Assembly: GCA_038118725.1 (NCBI GenBank)
Contig: JAYOIK010000033.1
Coordinates: forward strand, 1 to 48,678
DNA from: JADHLJ01 sp038118725
GTDB taxonomy: Bacteria; Pseudomonadota; Alphaproteobacteria; Thalassobaculales; Thalassobaculaceae
Direction of reading: 5' to 3'
DNA length: 48,678 bases
In this document: piece by piece, positions 45,977 through 48,678 of the stretch
How positions within the stretch are numbered: the first letter of the stretch is position 1
Layout of the letters: each line of letters begins with the position of its first letter
Position numbers and translations under genes: made by a program
Notes under the pieces: model-generated
Told to the model about the DNA's origin: nothing
The model's database searches: none
The model's input: the letters and a program-made list of their open reading frames with translations, nothing else

Positions 45977-46390
45977 ATGATCAGCTATCACGCCGCCATC
46001 ATCTATTCCGTCGTTCTCGCGGCCGCCGCCGATGGGGATGTCGCGGAGTCCGAACTCGACACGATCCGCGACATGGTCATGGGCCTGCCGATCTTCAACA
46101 ATTTTGAGCGCGGAAATTTCGGCGAGATCGCCGGTGCCTGCATGGACCTGCTGACCGAGCCCGACGGTCTGGACGCCGCGGTCGACATTATCCGTCAATC
46201 GCTGCCGAAGCGGTTATGCCCGACCGCCTACGCGCTGGCCTGTGACATCATCGCGGTCGACGGGATAGCCACCCAGGAGGAGCTCCGTTTCCTGGAGATG
46301 CTGCGTCACGAGATCGAGGTTGACCGCCTCACCGCCGCCGCGATTGAGCGGGGCTCGGCCGCGCGACACGCCCGGCACGTGGAAGACTGA
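45977..46390 (+). CDS. TerB-like tellurite-resistance family protein
   Basis: 137 residues, all alpha-helical. AAAADGDVAESELDTIRDMV and CDIIAVDGIATQEELRFLEML are the two acidic EF-hand-like helical repeats of the TerB/DjlA fold. GGAGG lies 6 nt before the ATG. It starts a tight operon: 3 bp separate it from the beta-hydroxyacid-dehydrogenase-like gene. No other ter genes are present, so tellurite resistance should not be assumed. Confidence 0.87.
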   Translation: MISYHAAIIYSVVLAAAADGDVAESELDTIRDMVMGLPIFNNFERGNFGEIAGACMDLLTEPDGLDAAVDIIRQSLPKRLCPTAYALACDIIAVDGIATQEELRFLEMLRHEIEVDRLTAAAIERGSAARHARHVED

Positions 46391-46393
46391 GCG

Positions 46394-47308
46394 ATGAACG
46401 AGCCTAGTTCGCCCGACTTATCCGGCAAAACCATCGGGATCGTCGGGATCGGCCTCATGGGCGCGCCCATGGCCAAGCAGCTGCGTGCCCATGGCGCCGC
46501 GCTTCGGGTCTGGAACCGAAGCACCAGGAAAGCCGACGCCCTGGCGCGCGAAATCGATGGCGTGACCGTATGCGCGAGCCCGCGCGCCGTCGCCGAGGGC
46601 GCTTCCGCGACGATTGTCATGGTGACCGACGCCAACGCCGTCGAGGCGGTGGTCTTCGAGCAAGACTCCGGTGTCGCGGGAGGTCTGGCGCAAGACGGGC
46701 TGTTGATCGACATGGGCACGACCTCGGTCTTGCGCACCCGCGGCTTCGCCGACCGGCTTCGCGCCGGTGGCGGAGAGTGGGTGGACGCGCCAGTTTCCGG
46801 CGGCACGGTCGCCGCGGAAGCGGGAACTCTGACGATCATGGCGGGCGGATCTGACACCGCGTTTTTCCGCGCAAGGCCCTATTTCGAGGCCATGGGAGAG
46901 CGCATCACCCATGTCGGGGCGATCGGCGCCGGCCAGATCGCCAAATCAGCCAACCAGATGATCGTCGGGCTGACCATCGGCGCCGTGGCCGAGGCCTTCG
47001 CGCTCGCCAGGCATACCGGCGTCGAGCCCGCCAAGATCCGCGAGGCGCTGTTCGGCGGTTTTGCCCATAGTCGCATTCTGGAACTGCACGGCGAACGGAT
47101 GGTCGACCGGGATTATGCCCCTCGCGCGAAATGCTCGATCCAGCGCAAGGACGTGTTCGAGGCGGTCCAGCTCGCTGAATCAGTCGATCTCGACCTGCCT
47201 GGCCTGAAAGCCAATTTGAAACTCTGGGACCACATGATCGACAACGGCATGGCGGATCTCGATCACAGCGCCCTGCTCCTGGCCATCGATCCCGATTCCG
47301 GGAAGTGA
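46394..47308 (+). CDS. Beta-hydroxyacid dehydrogenase-like NAD(P)-binding protein (HIBADH/GarR type)
   Basis: 304 residues. The N-terminal Rossmann motif is GIVGIGLMGAPMAKQL (15-30), WNRS follows the second strand, the substrate motif DAPVSGG is at 131-137, and the catalytic lysine K184 is in GQIAKSANQM. This fits 3-hydroxyisobutyrate dehydrogenase or tartronate-semialdehyde reductase; which substrate is unclear. It is 3 bp after the TerB-like gene and 3 bp before the HAD gene. Confidence 0.92.
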   Translation: MNEPSSPDLSGKTIGIVGIGLMGAPMAKQLRAHGAALRVWNRSTRKADALAREIDGVTVCASPRAVAEGASATIVMVTDANAVEAVVFEQDSGVAGGLAQDGLLIDMGTTSVLRTRGFADRLRAGGGEWVDAPVSGGTVAAEAGTLTIMAGGSDTAFFRARPYFEAMGERITHVGAIGAGQIAKSANQMIVGLTIGAVAEAFALARHTGVEPAKIREALFGGFAHSRILELHGERMVDRDYAPRAKCSIQRKDVFEAVQLAESVDLDLPGLKANLKLWDHMIDNGMADLDHSALLLAIDPDSGK

Positions 47309-47311
47309 GCC

Positions 47312-47959
47312 ATGTCCAAGCGCACGGGCTCCATCGACGCGGTGGTCCTGGATGTGGGAAACGTTCTGATCCATTGGGATCCACCCGCGCTGTATCGCAA
47401 GATTTTCTTGAACCCCGACGGCACGCCCGATGAAGACAAGGTCGCCTGGTTTCTCGCGAATATCTGCGCGCCGGAATGGAATATTCAACAGGATCTCGGC
47501 CGCTCCATCGCCGAGGGCAACGCGGCTCTCATTCGGCGCCATCCCGAATTGCGGGATGCGATCGAAGCCTATTACGGACACCATCTCGAAGCCCTGACCG
47601 CTCCGATCCAGAGCACCGTCGACTGCATGCGCGCGCTACAAAACGCCGGCGTGCCCGTCCATGGGTTGACGAACTACGGCCGCGAGACATTCGCCATGGC
47701 CAAAACGAAATTCGATTTTCTGAACGAGTTCGACGGTGTCGTGGTTTCCGGCGAGGAAGGTCTCATAAAACCGGATCCGGCGATTTTCCAGGTGCTGATC
47801 GTCCGGTTCAAACTAACCCCCGGCCGCACGCTTTTCGTCGACGACAGCGCCGCCAACATCGCCGCCGCGAGCAGGTTGGGGTTCCATGTCCACCACTTCA
47901 CGGACCCGGTCGCGCTTAAGCCATGTCTCATCTGGCATGGCTTGCTCGGTTCGAAATAG
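47312..47959 (+). CDS. HAD-superfamily hydrolase (haloacid dehalogenase-like)
   Basis: 215 residues. Motif I is VVLDVGNVLIHWD with nucleophile D14, motif II is the GLTNYG segment, the lysine is in GLIKPDP, and motif IV is LFVDDSAANI. The small helical cap places it in subfamily I. It could be a phosphatase (for example of a glycolytic by-product) or a 2-haloacid dehalogenase. It is the last gene of the TerB operon and convergent with groL; they share the hairpin at 48011-48037. Confidence 0.92.
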   Translation: MSKRTGSIDAVVLDVGNVLIHWDPPALYRKIFLNPDGTPDEDKVAWFLANICAPEWNIQQDLGRSIAEGNAALIRRHPELRDAIEAYYGHHLEALTAPIQSTVDCMRALQNAGVPVHGLTNYGRETFAMAKTKFDFLNEFDGVVVSGEEGLIKPDPAIFQVLIVRFKLTPGRTLFVDDSAANIAAASRLGFHVHHFTDPVALKPCLIWHGLLGSK

Positions 47960-48002
47960 GCCCAAGTCAAGTCGGGCATCCCGCGTCTTCCAGCCTCTTC
48001 GG

Positions 48003-48037
48003 AAAGAAAAGACCCCCGGAGCGACGCTCCGGGGGTC
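48003..48037. terminator. Bidirectional terminator between the HAD and groL genes
   Basis: GACCCCCGGAGC (48011-48022) and GCTCCGGGGGTC (48026-48037) pair perfectly around GAC. On the minus strand it is followed by TTTTCTTTCC. It serves groL and perhaps the convergent operon. Confidence 0.9.
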
Positions 48038-48067
48038 TTCCAACCTGGTCCGAAAAGGTGGACTGGC

Positions 48068-48678
48068 TTACATCATGCCGCCCATGTCCGGCATGCCGCC
48101 GCCCATCGGGCCCGCGCCCTTGGGCTCCGGCTTTTCGGCGACCATGGCTTCGGTGGTCACCAGCAGACCGGCCACCGAAGCAGCGTTCTGCAGGGCGATC
48201 CGAACCACCTTGGTCGGGTCGATGATGCCGGCCTTCACCAAGTCCGTGAACTGACCCTTCTGGGCGTCGAAGCCCCAGTTGGTGTCCTTGGACTCCAGCA
48301 GCTTGCCGACGATGACAGAGCCGTCCTCGCCCGCGTTCTGGGCGATCTGACGGGCCGGCGTCTGGATCGCGCGACGCACGATGCCGATGCCGACATTCTG
48401 GTCGTCATTGGCGCCCTTGAGCTTGTCGAGCGCGCGACCGGCATAGATCAACGCCGATCCACCACCCGGGATGATGCCTTCCTCGACCGCGGCCCGGGTC
48501 GCGTGCATCGCGTCATCGACACGATCCTTGCGCTCCTTCACCTCGACCTCGGTGGCGCCGCCGACGCGGATAACCGCTACACCGCCGGCCAGCTTGGCCA
48601 GACGCTCTTGCAGCTTCTCGCGATCGTAGTCGGACGTCGTGTCCTCGGCCTGCACCCGGATCTGGTTGCAGCGGGCCT
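48068..48678 (-). CDS. groL: Chaperonin GroEL, C-terminal part (cut by the window edge)
   Basis: Only about the last 200 residues are present; the frame is open at the right edge (RCNQIRVQAEDTTSDYDREK). GroEL signatures include AGGVAVIRVGGATEVEVKE, EEGIIPGGGSAL and the ATP-domain RIALQNAASVAGLLVTTE. The C-terminal tail is the Gly-Met-rich PMGGGMPDMGGMM that projects into the chamber. It folds proteins with GroES and ATP. The promoter and groES lie outside the window. It is a strong match to canonical GroEL. Confidence 0.98.
   Translation of the reverse strand, partial: ARCNQIRVQAEDTTSDYDREKLQERLAKLAGGVAVIRVGGATEVEVKERKDRVDDAMHATRAAVEEGIIPGGGSALIYAGRALDKLKGANDDQNVGIGIVRRAIQTPARQIAQNAGEDGSVIVGKLLESKDTNWGFDAQKGQFTDLVKAGIIDPTKVVRIALQNAASVAGLLVTTEAMVAEKPEPKGAGPMGGGMPDMGGMM

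Noticed and set aside
45977..46390. Tellurite-resistance cluster
   Set aside because: Only a TerB-fold protein is present; terC, terD and terE-like genes are absent.

Overview
The window is high-GC chromosomal DNA of an alphaproteobacterium, probably a Rhodospirillales-type or related marine/environmental lineage. The evidence is gene order: tRNA-Leu, tig, clpP, clpX, lon, hupB and a tRNA-Val-like gene on the minus strand; glnB-glnA under a sigma-54-type promoter; and alphaproteobacterial small families such as DUF2842. A run of 10 N at 7324-7333 marks a scaffold join, so this is a draft or metagenome-derived assembly. The lineage call is inference; no rRNA is present.

Layout. 1-7.0 kb: the protein-quality block (trigger factor, ClpP, ClpX, Lon, HU) with tRNA-Leu(UAG) upstream and the start of another tRNA at the left edge; Lon has a heat-shock-like promoter. 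7.1-12.3 kb: malonyl-CoA decarboxylase (crossed by the N gap), bifunctional NAD(P)HX repair enzyme, DUF423 and DUF2842 membrane proteins, tRNA-His(GUG) and a class I/II aminotransferase. 12.4-17.9 kb: NUDIX hydrolase plus PiT phosphate permease, a second aminotransferase, then glnB-glnA. 18.0-23.5 kb: a frameshifted TPR-sulfotransferase, a threonine-synthase-like enzyme coupled to a small exported protein, and parE.

23.5-45.8 kb is an accessory, catabolic/transport half: LLM flavin monooxygenase, lactonase-like propeller, non-canonical thiolase plus DUF35 partner, an alanine-repeat protein of unknown function, a benzoylformate-decarboxylase-like ThDP enzyme, a TAXI-TRAP transporter, a small alpha/beta-barrel protein, SDR, GMC oxidoreductase, a two-domain multicopper oxidase translationally coupled to a ZIP transporter, amidase, AEC permease and a Tat-exported MBL-fold hydrolase. 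It holds about eleven REP-like inverted-pair repeats and five genes with in-frame UAG/UAA codons beyond which the protein continues in the same frame. 45.9-48.7 kb: a TerB-like / beta-hydroxyacid-dehydrogenase-like / HAD operon, then the 3' end of groL on the minus strand.

Most noteworthy: (1) the multicopper-oxidase/ZIP pair, which looks like an oxidase-coupled metal-uptake module; (2) the cluster of single-codon interruptions (UAG x4, UAA x1) plus a G8 frameshift, coinciding with the repeat-rich half; (3) a histidine-rich insertion in trigger factor; (4) a demonstrably false assembly gap inside malonyl-CoA decarboxylase, since collapsing a 9-bp overlap restores the reading frame exactly.
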